A DNA stretch of 64,000 bases from Sorangium aterium (GTDB lineage: Bacteria; Myxococcota_A; Polyangia; Polyangiales; Polyangiaceae), in NCBI RefSeq assembly GCF_028368935.1, contig NZ_JAQNDK010000005.1, positions 124,001-188,000 on the forward strand, given 5' to 3'. Under the pieces are notes generated by a model. It saw nothing but the letters and a program-made list of their open reading frames with translations. It made no database searches and was not told the origin of the DNA. Positions 37,180 through 46,670 of this stretch are shown here, one piece after another (positions within the stretch are counted from its first letter, which is position 1; each line of letters begins with the position of its first letter). The position numbers and the translations under genes were made by a program.

Positions 37180-38459
37180 TCGGCCCCGCTGCGCACGATG
37201 CGCGCCGGCATCTCGACCGTCTGCGGCGGCTCGATGCGCTCACCGAGGAACGTGCGCCACTGGACGACGTAGCGCCCGCGCAGGGGCCCGATCACGTAGC
37301 GCTCGCTCGTCGGAGGAACGGCGACCGCGGGGATGCCGTCGACGAGCAGGTAGAGCAGCGCGTCGGTCTGGTTGACCGCGACGAACCCTTCGCCGGGCGC
37401 GCCCGGGTCGACGCTCGCGGGCAGCTGGAGCGGCTCTTCTCGGATGGCCGCGAGCTCGTCGCGCGTCAGGAAGACGCCGCCCTGCGCCGACGGGAGCCCG
37501 GCGGCGGCGTACGCGGCGCTCGGGGGCGGCATGAGCATGTCGGTCGAGATCAGGTCCGTTCGCCGGGCGATCGACGTGACCTCGAACGCGACGCCGCCGC
37601 CGCCTTGCCAGGCATAACTCGCGTAGAGCGGCACCTCGCCGGCCACGCACTCGGGCGACTTCGGATCCACGCCGAGGATCTCCAGCAGCGCCCGGCAGAG
37701 CAGCGGCCCCCCGTCGCCGGCCTCGGGGACCCTGCCGAGCTCGATGTACAGCGCGCCGAGGCTCCCGTGCACCTCGACCTTGCGGACGTCGAGATCGAGC
37801 CGCTTGCCGTCGCCGACCGGGCGCGCCGAGCCCGTCGACAGCGGCGTCACGTCGACGCGCCGCTCGCCGAGGAGCGTGCGGAGCGCCCCCGGCGGCACGA
37901 CCCGGTACTGGGTCAGGGACGGCCAGAGCAGCACCTCGCCGTACACGTCATGGCGCGCGCGGAGCTCGGAGCCCGCGGGCAGCGGGAGCGCCCGCGACGT
38001 GAACTGGACCCGCATCCGGCCCGTCTCCGCGAGCTCGACCTTCCACGTCAGCTCGGTGAGCTTCTGCGCCGCGTGGATCCCGGAGGACGCCACCTCGGGC
38101 GCCTTGGGAGGCTGCGGCACGTCGCGGAAGCGAAAGGCCGCCTCGAGCGTGACGCCGGGGAGCTCGCGCGGCGAGAGCGCGTCGTCCGGCAGGGGGGTGG
38201 CGGGCGAGAGCGGCAGCGGCGACTGCGGGCTCGCCTCGGACATGATGAGCCGGCCGTAGTCGTCGGCGATGATCTTCGCCGTCGCCTCGGCGACGGAGGC
38301 GTCGAGCAGGTCCGGCGTCTCGTTCGCGAGCGGCGCGGGGAGGATCTTCGCGTTCGGGCTCGCGCCGGCCTCCACGGGATCGACGGGCGCGTGGCGCGAC
38401 GGCTCGCACCCGGCGGCGGCGAGCAGCAGGAAGGCCGCGGCGACGCGCGCGGCGATCAC
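37161..38459 (-). CDS. Hypothetical lipoprotein
   Basis: A 432-residue protein. GTG 38459 overlaps the stop of the HAD gene (GTGA) and starts a lipoprotein signal ('VIAARVAAAFLLLAAAGCEP', lipobox AAGC). The mature part is predicted to be mainly beta-strand and Pro-rich, with 'LTWKVELAETGRMRVQFTSRALPLPAGSEL' and 'YVIGPLRGRYVVQWRTFLGERIEPPQTVEMPARIV'. I recognise no family. Its coupling with the HAD hydrolase is the only context. It is probably anchored in the outer membrane. Confidence 0.7.
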   Translation of the reverse strand: MIAARVAAAFLLLAAAGCEPSRHAPVDPVEAGASPNAKILPAPLANETPDLLDASVAEATAKIIADDYGRLIMSEASPQSPLPLSPATPLPDDALSPRELPGVTLEAAFRFRDVPQPPKAPEVASSGIHAAQKLTELTWKVELAETGRMRVQFTSRALPLPAGSELRARHDVYGEVLLWPSLTQYRVVPPGALRTLLGERRVDVTPLSTGSARPVGDGKRLDLDVRKVEVHGSLGALYIELGRVPEAGDGGPLLCRALLEILGVDPKSPECVAGEVPLYASYAWQGGGGVAFEVTSIARRTDLISTDMLMPPPSAAYAAAGLPSAQGGVFLTRDELAAIREEPLQLPASVDPGAPGEGFVAVNQTDALLYLLVDGIPAVAVPPTSERYVIGPLRGRYVVQWRTFLGERIEPPQTVEMPARIVRSGAEAADGG

Positions 38460-39211
38460 GGCTCCCGCTCGAACGTGTGGATCACCTGCACGCGCGCGTC
38501 GAGCGGCGGCGGGTCGGGCGCGCACTGCGTGTCCAGGAAGACCGCGGTGCAGCGGGGATGGCAGCCCAGGAGCAGGTTGCAGTTGGCCGCCTCGTTGTCG
38601 AACACCGCGATGACCTGCCCGAGCCGCGAGAGCTGCGGCGCGACGCTCCGCTTGAACTCGGTGTCGGGCATCTCGAACCTCGGCTTCACCACGAGCTCCG
38701 TGCCGATGATCCCGATGGGGAAGCCGAGATCGCGCAGGCTCGCGAACGAGCCGAGCGCCATGTTCGGCAGGTCGCGGCCGGTGAGGTACACGAGGGTCGC
38801 CCCCGCCGCGTGGCAGTCGCGCGCGTACTGGCTCGCGCCGGGCACCTCGACGTCGTGCCGGATGTGCGGATCGTTGAAGAAGCGGGCCCGCCAGAAATCG
38901 AACGCGTGCAGGTGGAGCGCCTCGTCGTCGATGCCGAGCCGCCGCAGGTTGTCCTGGAACCCGTACACGATGCCGTCGGGCGACGCGCGCTCGAGCAGGC
39001 CGGCGGCGTGCGGGTGCTTGCGGCGCCACTCCTCCGCCAGCTCGTGGAGGATCGCGACCACCCGCGGCCGGTTGTCCATGAGGGTGCCGTCCAGATCGAA
39101 GACGATCACGGGAGGCCCCTCCGACCGATCGGCCGCGCGCTCGACGATGGATCTCAGGAGCCGCGTCCGCTCGAGAGGGACGAGGCGCTTCTCGTGAAAC
39201 AGCGTGCTCAA
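38456..39211 (-). CDS. HAD-superfamily hydrolase/phosphatase
   Basis: A 251-residue HAD protein. Motif I 'VIVFDLDGTLMDNRP' has the nucleophile and general acid aspartates. Motif II is 'LVYLTGRDLPNM' (T-G-R). The Lys is in 'ELVVKPRFEMPDTEFKRS', and motif IV is 'VIAVFDNEAANCN' (with D-N-E in place of G-D-D). The cap is small. The substrate is unknown. Its stop overlaps the start of the lipoprotein gene, so the two are made together. The unusual 'DNEAANC' motif recurs in myxobacterial HAD proteins that I recall only loosely. Confidence 0.82.
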   Translation of the reverse strand: MSTLFHEKRLVPLERTRLLRSIVERAADRSEGPPVIVFDLDGTLMDNRPRVVAILHELAEEWRRKHPHAAGLLERASPDGIVYGFQDNLRRLGIDDEALHLHAFDFWRARFFNDPHIRHDVEVPGASQYARDCHAAGATLVYLTGRDLPNMALGSFASLRDLGFPIGIIGTELVVKPRFEMPDTEFKRSVAPQLSRLGQVIAVFDNEAANCNLLLGCHPRCTAVFLDTQCAPDPPPLDARVQVIHTFEREP

Positions 39212-39347
39212 GGTCGTCGCGCCGCGGAAACGCGCGTCCTCCGCGCGGATCCTCAGGGCGGAACCCTAGCGCGAACTCGCCCTCCCCAGAAGCGGCGGCG
39301 CCCACCCCCTCGCCAGGCCCTGCGACCCTGCGTAAGTGTGCAGAAAT

Positions 39348-39388
39348 ATCCTACATTGTTGGCCTATTCATTCCGCTCTTCGTAGGAT
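39348..39388. promoter_or_regulatory. Inverted repeat upstream of a small lipoprotein gene
   Basis: ATCCTAC (39348-39354) and GTAGGAT (39382-39388) flank an AT-richer stretch 40-80 bp before the start at 39428. The spacing and position suit a regulator site or promoter region. No match to a known operator is claimed. Confidence 0.3.
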
Positions 39389-39427
39389 TTTCCAAACCGG
39401 GACCCTCGAGGCTCCGAAGGAAGGCCC

Positions 39428-39820
39428 ATGCAGAACCGCATCAAGACCGCTCTGGCCCTGGCGATGGCGACGACCGCCGTGGTGGGCTGCTCGAAGACCC
39501 CTCGCGACCGTCTGCAGGGGCGCTGGTATGGCGATGCCATCGAGAACGCCCCTGCGGATCAGCTCACCAAGGCGACCGGATGGGTGAAGGGAACGGCGCT
39601 CGAGTTCAACGGCAGCAAGGTGACGGTGACCGTGCCCGCGGAGACGCCGCGCAGCGGCACCTTCAAGGTGACGAAGGCGGACGGCGATCAGGTGACCGTC
39701 GCGTTCCTCCGCCCCGAGGGCGGGCTCGACGAGGCGGCGTTCCGCTTCACCGCGGATCAGACGCTGCTCTGGGAGATCGGCGACGGCCGCAGCATCGTGC
39801 TGACGAAGGCGAAGAACTGA
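39428..39820 (+). CDS. Small lipocalin-like lipoprotein of unknown function
   Basis: A 130-residue lipoprotein with signal and lipobox VVGC (Cys21), ribosome site AAGGAAGG. The mature part begins 'SKTPRDRLQGRWYGDAIENAP' and is built of short beta strands ('KGTALEFNGSKVTVTVP', 'GTFKVTKADGDQVTVAFL', 'TLLWEIGDGRSIVL'). This is the W-Y-G and alternating-strand pattern of small lipocalin-like 'G-x-W' proteins that myxobacteria carry in numbers. It is monocistronic. No specific ligand or role can be given. Confidence 0.75.
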   Translation: MQNRIKTALALAMATTAVVGCSKTPRDRLQGRWYGDAIENAPADQLTKATGWVKGTALEFNGSKVTVTVPAETPRSGTFKVTKADGDQVTVAFLRPEGGLDEAAFRFTADQTLLWEIGDGRSIVLTKAKN

Positions 39821-39850
39821 GCGCGGCCGGCGCCGCGGGCGCCCGGCCGG

Positions 39851-42826
39851 CTATCGCCGCACCCGCTCCCTCCGCACCCGCGTGAGCCACCGCGCCTCGC
39901 CGCGAGCGCCGTCCCGCGCGAGCAGCACCACGACATCCTCCGATAGCGGCCCGGTGAGGCGCCGCCGCGCTTCCTCGATGGAGCGCACGTCGACGCCGTT
40001 CACGGACAGGAGCCGATCGCCGGGCTCGATGCCGGCTTCCTCGGCCTCGCTCCCCGGGGGCACCGACACCACGGTCACGGTCCTCCGCTCCTCGCCGAGC
40101 GTCACCGCCAGGCTCCCTGCGCCCTTCGGGTCTTGCCGCGCAGCGTCTCCCGGCAGCGCGATCCTCACGCGCTCGGTCGTCCTGCCGGCCCGGACCTGCA
40201 CCGGCTGCGACTCGGCGCGCCCGAGATCCGCGCTGTACGCCTCGATCACCGCCGTGCCCTCGGGCAGCCCGCCGAGCTGGAACCGCCCGTCGCGGTCGGT
40301 GGTCACGACGCCCGGCGGCAGCGGGCCGAGCGGCAGGTACGTCGGCACGCGGTCGCGCGCCACGCGGGCCCCCGCCACCGCGTCGCCGCGCTGATCGACG
40401 ACCTGCCCGGCGACCTCTCCCGCCTCGGACAGGTCGATGCGCCCGAGGTCCGTCGGGCGATCGGGATCGCCGGCGATCGTGACCCGAAGCGTCGCCGGCG
40501 CGTACCCGTCGCGGCTCACCGTCACGCGGAACTGGCCCGGCGCGAGGTCGGCGAGGGTGAACGCGCCCTCCGCGTCGCTCGTGGCGCGGCGCGGCCCGGT
40601 CGTCGAGAACAGCGTGACCCGCGCGCCCTCGAGCCGCTCCCGCCCGCCGCGCCCGGTCACCGTGCCGGTGGCCTTGAGGGCGGCGCCCATCTCGAGCCGC
40701 AGCTCCTTCGGCGCGGCGTCGACCTGCTCGACGCGCGGGGACTTGCCGGAGCGCACAAGGCTTACCCGGAGCGGCAAGCCGGCGGCGTCGGGCAGCAGCG
40801 CGTCGCCGTCGTCGTCCGTGAACAGCGTCTTGCGGAGCGGAACGGCCACGTCGAGCGAGAGCACGCGCACCTCCACGCGATCGAGCGGGTAGCCGCGATC
40901 GTCGGCGACGTGGATGGCCACCGCCTCGCGCACCTTCGGGAGGACGACCTCGATCTCCTTGCGGTCGCGCTCCGGGACCTCGACGACGAGCCGCGCCACG
41001 ACGTCGCCCGGCGACTCGGCCCGGGAGACGGAGACGAGCACCTCGTCGGGGACCGCGGCGAAGGCGAACGTGCCGTCGTCCGCGGAGTACGTCACCCGCT
41101 CGAGCGAGCCGGCGGTCGCGGCCAGCTCCACGCGCGCGCCGGCGACCGGCTTGCGGTCCTCCTCGAGGACGCGGCCCTCGAGCAGGCCGCCCTGGCGCAT
41201 CACCACGCGCACGTGGGCCTCGCCGCCCGGCTGCAGGGTCACGATCTCGCTGGGCGTCTCGACGTACTCCGGGTGCCGGACGATCGCGTGGACGCGCCCG
41301 GGGGTGACGGGCTCGGCCCGGAACGTGCCGTCGGCGCGCGTGACCCAAGGCTCGCCCGACCGCACCGAGGCGGTCGGCAGGACCGCATCGCCATGCGGCA
41401 GGTCCGGGATGGGGCCCGGCATGACCCCGAGCTCGCCCGCGGGGACCAGCGGCGCCGGGCCGGGCAGGGCGCGCTCGAACTGCTCTTCCCTGAACTCGGA
41501 CATCGCGGTGGTCTCGTCGATGGGCATCCCCTCGGCGTCGGCGCCCACGACCTCGATCGTCGCGCCCGGGACCGGGTAGCCGCGGTCGTCGACGACCTCG
41601 CCCACGAGCGCGCCGCCGCGGAGCAGGGGGATGCGCACCTCGGTGGCGCCTGCGTCGACCTGCACGGCGTTCCTCGGCACGAAGCCGGCCGCCAGGGCCG
41701 AGGCGCTCGCGTATCCCGGCGCGATGGGCCCGAGCGTCACGGACCCGTCGTCGCCCGTGCGGCCGTGCAGCGGGAACGCCGACAGGCCCTGCTCGACGAG
41801 CACGACGTTCGCGCCCTTCACGGCCGGCGCGTCTTCGCCGTCGCCGTCGGTCACGAGGAGCCGCACGTGGCGGCCGGGCCCGAGGACGAGCTTCACCTCC
41901 TTGCCCTCGCCGCGCCTCACGGGCACGGCCAGCGCTGTCGCGCTGACGGCGGCGCCGCGCCGGGCCTTGAGGTCGTACACCCCGTCGCGGAGCCCGGCGA
42001 TCCTCGCGGCGCCCGTCGCGTCGGTCGTCGTGCTGCGCGCTGGCCAGAGGCCGGTGCCGGCGGCGAGCACGGTCGCGCCTTCTGCCGGCTGCCCCTCCGC
42101 GTCCACAACGCGGACCGTGAGGGCGCCGAGCCGCTCCATGCGGAGCCTCAGCGGCGCCGGCCCGGGCACGATGCCCGTCCGCACGGTGTCCTCGAAGCCG
42201 AGCGCCGACGCGCGGACGACGTAGGGCGCCGCCCCGAGCCGATCGAACCGCGCGCGGCCGCCCTCGGCGGTCGTCGCCACGAAGGGGAGGGGATCGGCGG
42301 TCGCCACCGTCACCTCGGCGCCGTCGATCGGGCGCTCGGCCTCGTCGACGACCAGCACGTCCAGCACCTTCGCGGGCCGCAGCACGAGGTCGACGGCACG
42401 GGGGCCTGGCTCGAGCGCGACGCGGGTCGAGGCGCGGGCCCGCTCCGCGCCGTACGCCATGATCCAGGCCTCCCCGGACGGCAGCCCGGCGAAGCGAGCC
42501 TCGCCCGAGGGATCGGTCTTCTGCTCGCCGGCGAAATAGGCGCGGTCCTCGCGCATCGCGAAGACGCGCACGGTGGCGTCCTTCAGCGGGCGCCCCTGCT
42601 CGTCGCGCACGGTGGCGGTGAGCTCTGCCGCGCGCCCTTCCACCCACGCGGGCACCGGCGGCGCCGGGATCGGCGCCCGCGGCAGGAACCGCGGCCCCAG
42701 ATCGCGCAGCGTGGTCGCGGCGAAGAAGCAGACCAGCGCGGCGAGCGCGGCCAGGACGGTATCGAGTCGCGACCGGCGATCGGCCCGGTCGGCTTCCGCT
42801 GCGGGTTGCTTGTCCTGCTCGGCCAC
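39851..42826 (-). CDS. Membrane-anchored protein of ~9 carboxypeptidase-regulatory-like repeats with C-terminal PDZ domain
   Basis: A 991-residue protein. GTG 42826 starts an N-terminal hydrophilic tail and one membrane segment ('VLAALAALVCFFAATTL', about residues 25-41). The rest is a string of beta-sandwich repeats of the CarboxypepD_reg/CNA_B type. Each has a core such as 'VRVVDAEGQPAEGATVLA', 'GEVVDDRGYPVPGATIEVVG', 'GRVLEEDRKPVAGARVELA' or 'GQVVDQRGDAVAGARV'. The C-terminal 90 residues form a PDZ domain: 'SEAEEAGIEPGDRLLSVNGVDVRSIEEARRRL'. The repeats probably project into the periplasm. The PDZ at the tip may dock a peptide C-terminus. No enzymatic motif is visible. Confidence 0.82.
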   Translation of the reverse strand: MAEQDKQPAAEADRADRRSRLDTVLAALAALVCFFAATTLRDLGPRFLPRAPIPAPPVPAWVEGRAAELTATVRDEQGRPLKDATVRVFAMREDRAYFAGEQKTDPSGEARFAGLPSGEAWIMAYGAERARASTRVALEPGPRAVDLVLRPAKVLDVLVVDEAERPIDGAEVTVATADPLPFVATTAEGGRARFDRLGAAPYVVRASALGFEDTVRTGIVPGPAPLRLRMERLGALTVRVVDAEGQPAEGATVLAAGTGLWPARSTTTDATGAARIAGLRDGVYDLKARRGAAVSATALAVPVRRGEGKEVKLVLGPGRHVRLLVTDGDGEDAPAVKGANVVLVEQGLSAFPLHGRTGDDGSVTLGPIAPGYASASALAAGFVPRNAVQVDAGATEVRIPLLRGGALVGEVVDDRGYPVPGATIEVVGADAEGMPIDETTAMSEFREEQFERALPGPAPLVPAGELGVMPGPIPDLPHGDAVLPTASVRSGEPWVTRADGTFRAEPVTPGRVHAIVRHPEYVETPSEIVTLQPGGEAHVRVVMRQGGLLEGRVLEEDRKPVAGARVELAATAGSLERVTYSADDGTFAFAAVPDEVLVSVSRAESPGDVVARLVVEVPERDRKEIEVVLPKVREAVAIHVADDRGYPLDRVEVRVLSLDVAVPLRKTLFTDDDGDALLPDAAGLPLRVSLVRSGKSPRVEQVDAAPKELRLEMGAALKATGTVTGRGGRERLEGARVTLFSTTGPRRATSDAEGAFTLADLAPGQFRVTVSRDGYAPATLRVTIAGDPDRPTDLGRIDLSEAGEVAGQVVDQRGDAVAGARVARDRVPTYLPLGPLPPGVVTTDRDGRFQLGGLPEGTAVIEAYSADLGRAESQPVQVRAGRTTERVRIALPGDAARQDPKGAGSLAVTLGEERRTVTVVSVPPGSEAEEAGIEPGDRLLSVNGVDVRSIEEARRRLTGPLSEDVVVLLARDGARGEARWLTRVRRERVRR

Positions 42827-42926
42827 GGCCTGGATTTCTACTCTGGATCCGTGAAAACGCCGAACGTCCAGGCGCCGTTCCCGCCGCCGTCGCCCGATCG
42901 CGCGGCGCCGCGCAGGCGTCCCGGGA

Positions 42927-44189
42927 TCAGGCCTGGCGGCCGCGGTGCAGCTCGATCGCGGCCTGGATCTCCTCCTCGGACAGGATGTGGTCGGTGGCCT
43001 TGGCCTTCGCCAGGATGGCGTCGACGAGCTCCTTCGAGGGCTCGATCTTCCGCTGCCGGAGCCAGTAGTTCACGTTGGAGGCCCCGGACATGTAGCCCAC
43101 GCAGATCTCCTGCTTTCGCCCGAACATGCCGGCGGGGACGCCGGAGTAGATCCGGTCGGCCATCCAGGCGTCGCCCTTCGACTCGGCCTTGATGATGGCC
43201 GCCGCGTGCACGCCGGTCGCCGTGCGGAAGGCGTCCCGTCCGACCAGGGGATAATTGATGGGCACCTCCCAGCCGACCGCCTGCGCGGCCGTCGTGCAGT
43301 ACTCGAGGAGGTGGGTGAGGTCCTGGTGCTCGAGGAGGCCGAGGAGCTTCATGTTGAGCAGGATGAGCTCCATCGCGGCGTTGCCGACCCGCTCGCCGAT
43401 CCCGAGGGCGGTGCCGTGCACCCGGTCCGCGCCGAACTGGAGCGCCCAGATCGCGTTCTCGAGCGCGAGGCCGCGATCGTTGTGGCCGTGCCAGTCGATG
43501 CCGACCGACGCCCCGGCCCCCGCGACGATGGCCCGCGTGAAGTTGATGAGGTTGCGAACCCCGTCCGGCGTCGCGTGCCCGACGGTATCGCACAGGCATA
43601 GCCGGGACGCGCCGTGATCGATGGCGACCTTGAAGAGCGTCGCCAGCACCTCGGGGCGCGAGCGCGTCGTGTCTTCCGTGACGTAGGCGACGGGGAGCCC
43701 GGCCTTCACGCCCGCGTCGATCGCCGCGGCGCTCCGCTGCGCGATGAGGTCGACGTCCCACGCCTCCGCGAGCTGGCGGATCGGGCTCGATCCGATGAAG
43801 GCGTAGATCTCCACAGGGATCCCTGCGCGCTGGGAGATCTCGATCATGGGCGTGATGTCCGAGACGACCGTGCGGCCTGCGCAGGCGACGCGGAGCGGCA
43901 GGTTGTTATCGGCCACCTCCCTGCACATCCGGAGCACGTCCTCGAACGCCCGTTGCGAGCTGCCGGGCAGGCCGACATCGGCGATCTGGATGCCGATCTT
44001 GGCCATCAGGTGGAGCAGCTTGAGCTTGCGCTCGATGTTCGGGTCGGCGACCGATGGGTTCTGCAGGCCGTCGCGCAGGGTCTCGTCGAAGAAGCCGATG
44101 TTCTCCGGAATGACCCGCCCGACGCGCCCCACCTCGTTCCAGTCGTAGATCAGCTCGGTCGGGCGGGTACCGGAGGCAGCGATCGCCAT
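42927..44189 (-). CDS. LeuA/HMGL-family acyl-transferase or lyase (2-isopropylmalate/homocitrate synthase-like)
   Basis: A 420-residue TIM-barrel enzyme of the DRE-TIM superfamily. It has 'FFDETLRDGLQNPSV' (the D-E-T-L-R-D-G catalytic/metal motif), 'CDTVGHATPDGV' and the metal-binding H-x-H in 'IDWHGHNDRGLALENA', then 'GADRVHGTALGIGERVGNAAMELI'. LeuA-type enzymes condense acetyl-CoA with a 2-oxo acid. The protein lacks the LeuA C-terminal regulatory domain (usual length over 500), so it resembles short homocitrate, citramalate or re-citrate synthases. The substrate is undetermined. It is divergent from ccmF. A symmetric promoter element abuts the start codon. Confidence 0.8.
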   Translation of the reverse strand: MAIAASGTRPTELIYDWNEVGRVGRVIPENIGFFDETLRDGLQNPSVADPNIERKLKLLHLMAKIGIQIADVGLPGSSQRAFEDVLRMCREVADNNLPLRVACAGRTVVSDITPMIEISQRAGIPVEIYAFIGSSPIRQLAEAWDVDLIAQRSAAAIDAGVKAGLPVAYVTEDTTRSRPEVLATLFKVAIDHGASRLCLCDTVGHATPDGVRNLINFTRAIVAGAGASVGIDWHGHNDRGLALENAIWALQFGADRVHGTALGIGERVGNAAMELILLNMKLLGLLEHQDLTHLLEYCTTAAQAVGWEVPINYPLVGRDAFRTATGVHAAAIIKAESKGDAWMADRIYSGVPAGMFGRKQEICVGYMSGASNVNYWLRQRKIEPSKELVDAILAKAKATDHILSEEEIQAAIELHRGRQA

Positions 44190-44204
44190 GCACTATTATA
44201 GTGC
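44190..44204 (-). promoter_or_regulatory. Palindromic -10 element/operator directly before the start codon
   Basis: On the minus strand the 15 bases GCACTATAATAGTGC end immediately before the ATG at 44189. They form a palindrome (GCACTA/TAGTGC arms around three bases) and contain a consensus TATAAT -10. With five bases between TATAAT and ATG, transcription would start at or beside the A of the start codon, giving a leaderless mRNA. A repressor binding the palindrome would block RNA polymerase. No good -35 is seen. Confidence 0.6.
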
Positions 44205-44375
44205 GCCGCGCTCGACGCCGGGCCTGAAACGAAGCTCTTCCGGGGCTCTCGACATGACGCACGGCGCAGGTGAAGACGCAAACGTTTTCGACCACGCACC
44301 ACGCACCACCCACCACGCATCGCTGCGGTGCGCTGGCCCTGCGCGCCTGGCAAGCCTAAGCTTGCGACCACGACG

Positions 44376-46670
44376 ATGTGGCAATCCCTACCTGAGTTCG
44401 GGACCGGCGTCCTTTACGCCATTCTGGTGACCGCGGCGTACACCTTCGCCGTCGGGCTCGCGTCGGCGCGCGGGCGGCCGCGGCTGCTCCAGGCGGCGCG
44501 GCTCGGCGCGTACGGCACGATCGCGCTGGTCGGCCTCGCGGTTCTCGTGCTGGCGTACGCCTTCGTCAGCCACGATTTCCGCATCGCCTACGTCGCGCAG
44601 TACAGCGACAGGTCCATGAGCACGCCGTACCTCATCGCGGCGCTCTGGGGCGGGCAGGACGGCTCGCTGCTCTGGTGGATGTTCCTGACCGCGCTCTTCT
44701 CGGGGACCTGCGTCATCTGGCTGCAGCGCCGGTATCTGGAGCTCCAGCCCTACGTCATCGCGACGCTGATGAGCGTCCTCATCTTCTTCTCCGCGCTGAT
44801 GATCTTCGCGGTGAACCCGTTCCGGACGAGCGTGGCGGGCGCCCCGCTCGACGGCAACGGGCTGAACTACCAGCTGCGCAACTTCTACATGATCATCCAC
44901 CCGCCGAGCCTCTACATCGGCTTCACGAGCGCGGCGGTCCCGTTCGCGTTCGCGATCGCCGCGCTCGCCACCGGCCGGCTCGACAGCGAGTGGATCGTGG
45001 CGACGCGCAAGTGGATGCTCTTCTCCTGGCTGTTCCTCTCCATCGGCAACGTGCTCGGGATGCTGTGGGCCTACGAGGAGCTCGGCTGGGGCGGCCCGTG
45101 GGCCTGGGATCCGGTCGAGAACGCCGCGTTCCTCCCGTGGCTCACCGCGAGCGCTTACGTCCACTCGACGATGATCCAGGAGCGCCGCGGCATGCTGAAG
45201 GTGTGGAACGTCTCGCTCATCTGCGGGACGTTCTTCCTCACCATCTTCGGCACCTGGCTCACGCGGTCCGGCCTCATCGCGAGCGTCCACTCGTTCGCCC
45301 AGTCCGGCATCGGCATCTGGTTCGTCGGCTTCATGGCCGTGATCGTGGCCACGTGCACCGCGCTGATCGTCTACCGCCTGCCGCGGCTGCGCAGCGACGG
45401 GCAGTTCGAGTCGATGCTGTCGCGCGAGGCCGCGTTCCTCTTCAACAACTGGGGCCTCTTCAGCATCATGATCTTCATCGCGGTCGCGACGGTGTGGCCG
45501 CGCATCAGCGAGTGGCTGCTCGACCAGAAGTCGACGCTCGGGCCGACGTTCTACAACATGTGGCTGCCCCCGGTCGCGCTCGTGGTCTTCCTGCTCATGG
45601 GCGTCGCGCCGCTGCTCGGGTGGCGGAAGACGTCGCCGGAGCTCTTCCGGAAGAGCTTCCGCTGGCCGGTGCTGGTCACGGTCGTCACGACGGCGCTCCA
45701 CCTCGTATTCGGGAAGCGGGTGGGCTTCGCCCCGTTCGTCGCCGTGGACCCGATCTACCCCGGCCAGCTCGGCGACGCGCTCGCGAAGCTCGCGTCGACC
45801 TACCCGTTCTTCACGGTGGCCATCGCTGCGTTCAACGTCGCCGTGGTCGTGCAGGAGTTCGCCCGCGGCATCGCGGCGCGGCAGAAGCGCGGGAAAGAAC
45901 CGCTGTTCGCCTCCTTCTACAACCTGATCGCCAGGTCGAGGCGCCGCTACGGCGGCTACATCGTGCACGTCGGCATCGCGGTGATGTTCCTCGGGTTCGC
46001 CGGCCGCGCGTGGGGCGTCGACAAGGAGATCAGCCTCCACCCGGGCGAGTCCGTGCAGCTCGAGGAGTACCGCCTCACCTACGCCGGCCCGCGCATGGAG
46101 GTCGACAGCGAGAAGCGGATGGTCTTCGCCGACCTCGACGTCGAGCGCCACGGCGCGCCGGTCGGCCGGATCAGCCCGGCGAAGTTCATCTACAAGGCGT
46201 CCCCGGAGGCGCCGTCGACCGAGGTCGCGCGGCACATCACCGTCAAGAACGACCTCTACGTGATCATCGGGATGGCGAACCCCCAGACGAAGGTCGCTTC
46301 GTTCCAGATCCACGTGAACAACCTGATCTCGTTCATGTGGTTCGGGGCGGGCATCCTCATCCTGGGGGCGCTCGTCGCGATGTGGCCCGACATCGCGCTC
46401 GAGGAGGCCGGCGCGTTCGGCTATGTGCGGGCGGCGGGCTCCGTCACCGCCTCCGTCGTGTTCGCCTTCCTGCTCGCGGGCGGCCCGTCGCAGGCCTACG
46501 GGCACACCGTCCAGGAGGGGCTCGGGCGGCCGGTCTTGCTCGCGCCGGGCGCGGCGGACGGCGACGTCCGCGCCCCAGGCTCCGACGCGTCGGTCGATCC
46601 CGGGCGGGCGCCCGCGATCGGTGCCATGCTCCCGACCGCTGTCGACTCGAGGCAGCCGGCGTTCGAATGA
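44376..46670 (+). CDS. ccmF: Cytochrome c maturation protein CcmF (heme lyase)
   Basis: A 764-residue polytopic membrane protein that attaches heme to apocytochrome c with CcmH. It has the WWD heme-handling signature 'WGGPWAWDPVENAAFLPWL' (residues 238-256) and the family's 'WGGQDGSLLWWMFL', 'NYQLRNFYMIIHPPSLYIGF' and 'TWLTRSGLIASVHSFAQSGIG' segments with conserved His ligands. A periplasmic domain ('GVDKEISLHPGESVQLEEYRLTY') precedes the last membrane helix. About 60 extra hydrophilic residues follow at the C-terminus, longer than usual. It is the first gene of an operon; the next gene overlaps by 4 bp. Confidence 0.96.
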   Translation: MWQSLPEFGTGVLYAILVTAAYTFAVGLASARGRPRLLQAARLGAYGTIALVGLAVLVLAYAFVSHDFRIAYVAQYSDRSMSTPYLIAALWGGQDGSLLWWMFLTALFSGTCVIWLQRRYLELQPYVIATLMSVLIFFSALMIFAVNPFRTSVAGAPLDGNGLNYQLRNFYMIIHPPSLYIGFTSAAVPFAFAIAALATGRLDSEWIVATRKWMLFSWLFLSIGNVLGMLWAYEELGWGGPWAWDPVENAAFLPWLTASAYVHSTMIQERRGMLKVWNVSLICGTFFLTIFGTWLTRSGLIASVHSFAQSGIGIWFVGFMAVIVATCTALIVYRLPRLRSDGQFESMLSREAAFLFNNWGLFSIMIFIAVATVWPRISEWLLDQKSTLGPTFYNMWLPPVALVVFLLMGVAPLLGWRKTSPELFRKSFRWPVLVTVVTTALHLVFGKRVGFAPFVAVDPIYPGQLGDALAKLASTYPFFTVAIAAFNVAVVVQEFARGIAARQKRGKEPLFASFYNLIARSRRRYGGYIVHVGIAVMFLGFAGRAWGVDKEISLHPGESVQLEEYRLTYAGPRMEVDSEKRMVFADLDVERHGAPVGRISPAKFIYKASPEAPSTEVARHITVKNDLYVIIGMANPQTKVASFQIHVNNLISFMWFGAGILILGALVAMWPDIALEEAGAFGYVRAAGSVTASVVFAFLLAGGPSQAYGHTVQEGLGRPVLLAPGAADGDVRAPGSDASVDPGRAPAIGAMLPTAVDSRQPAFE

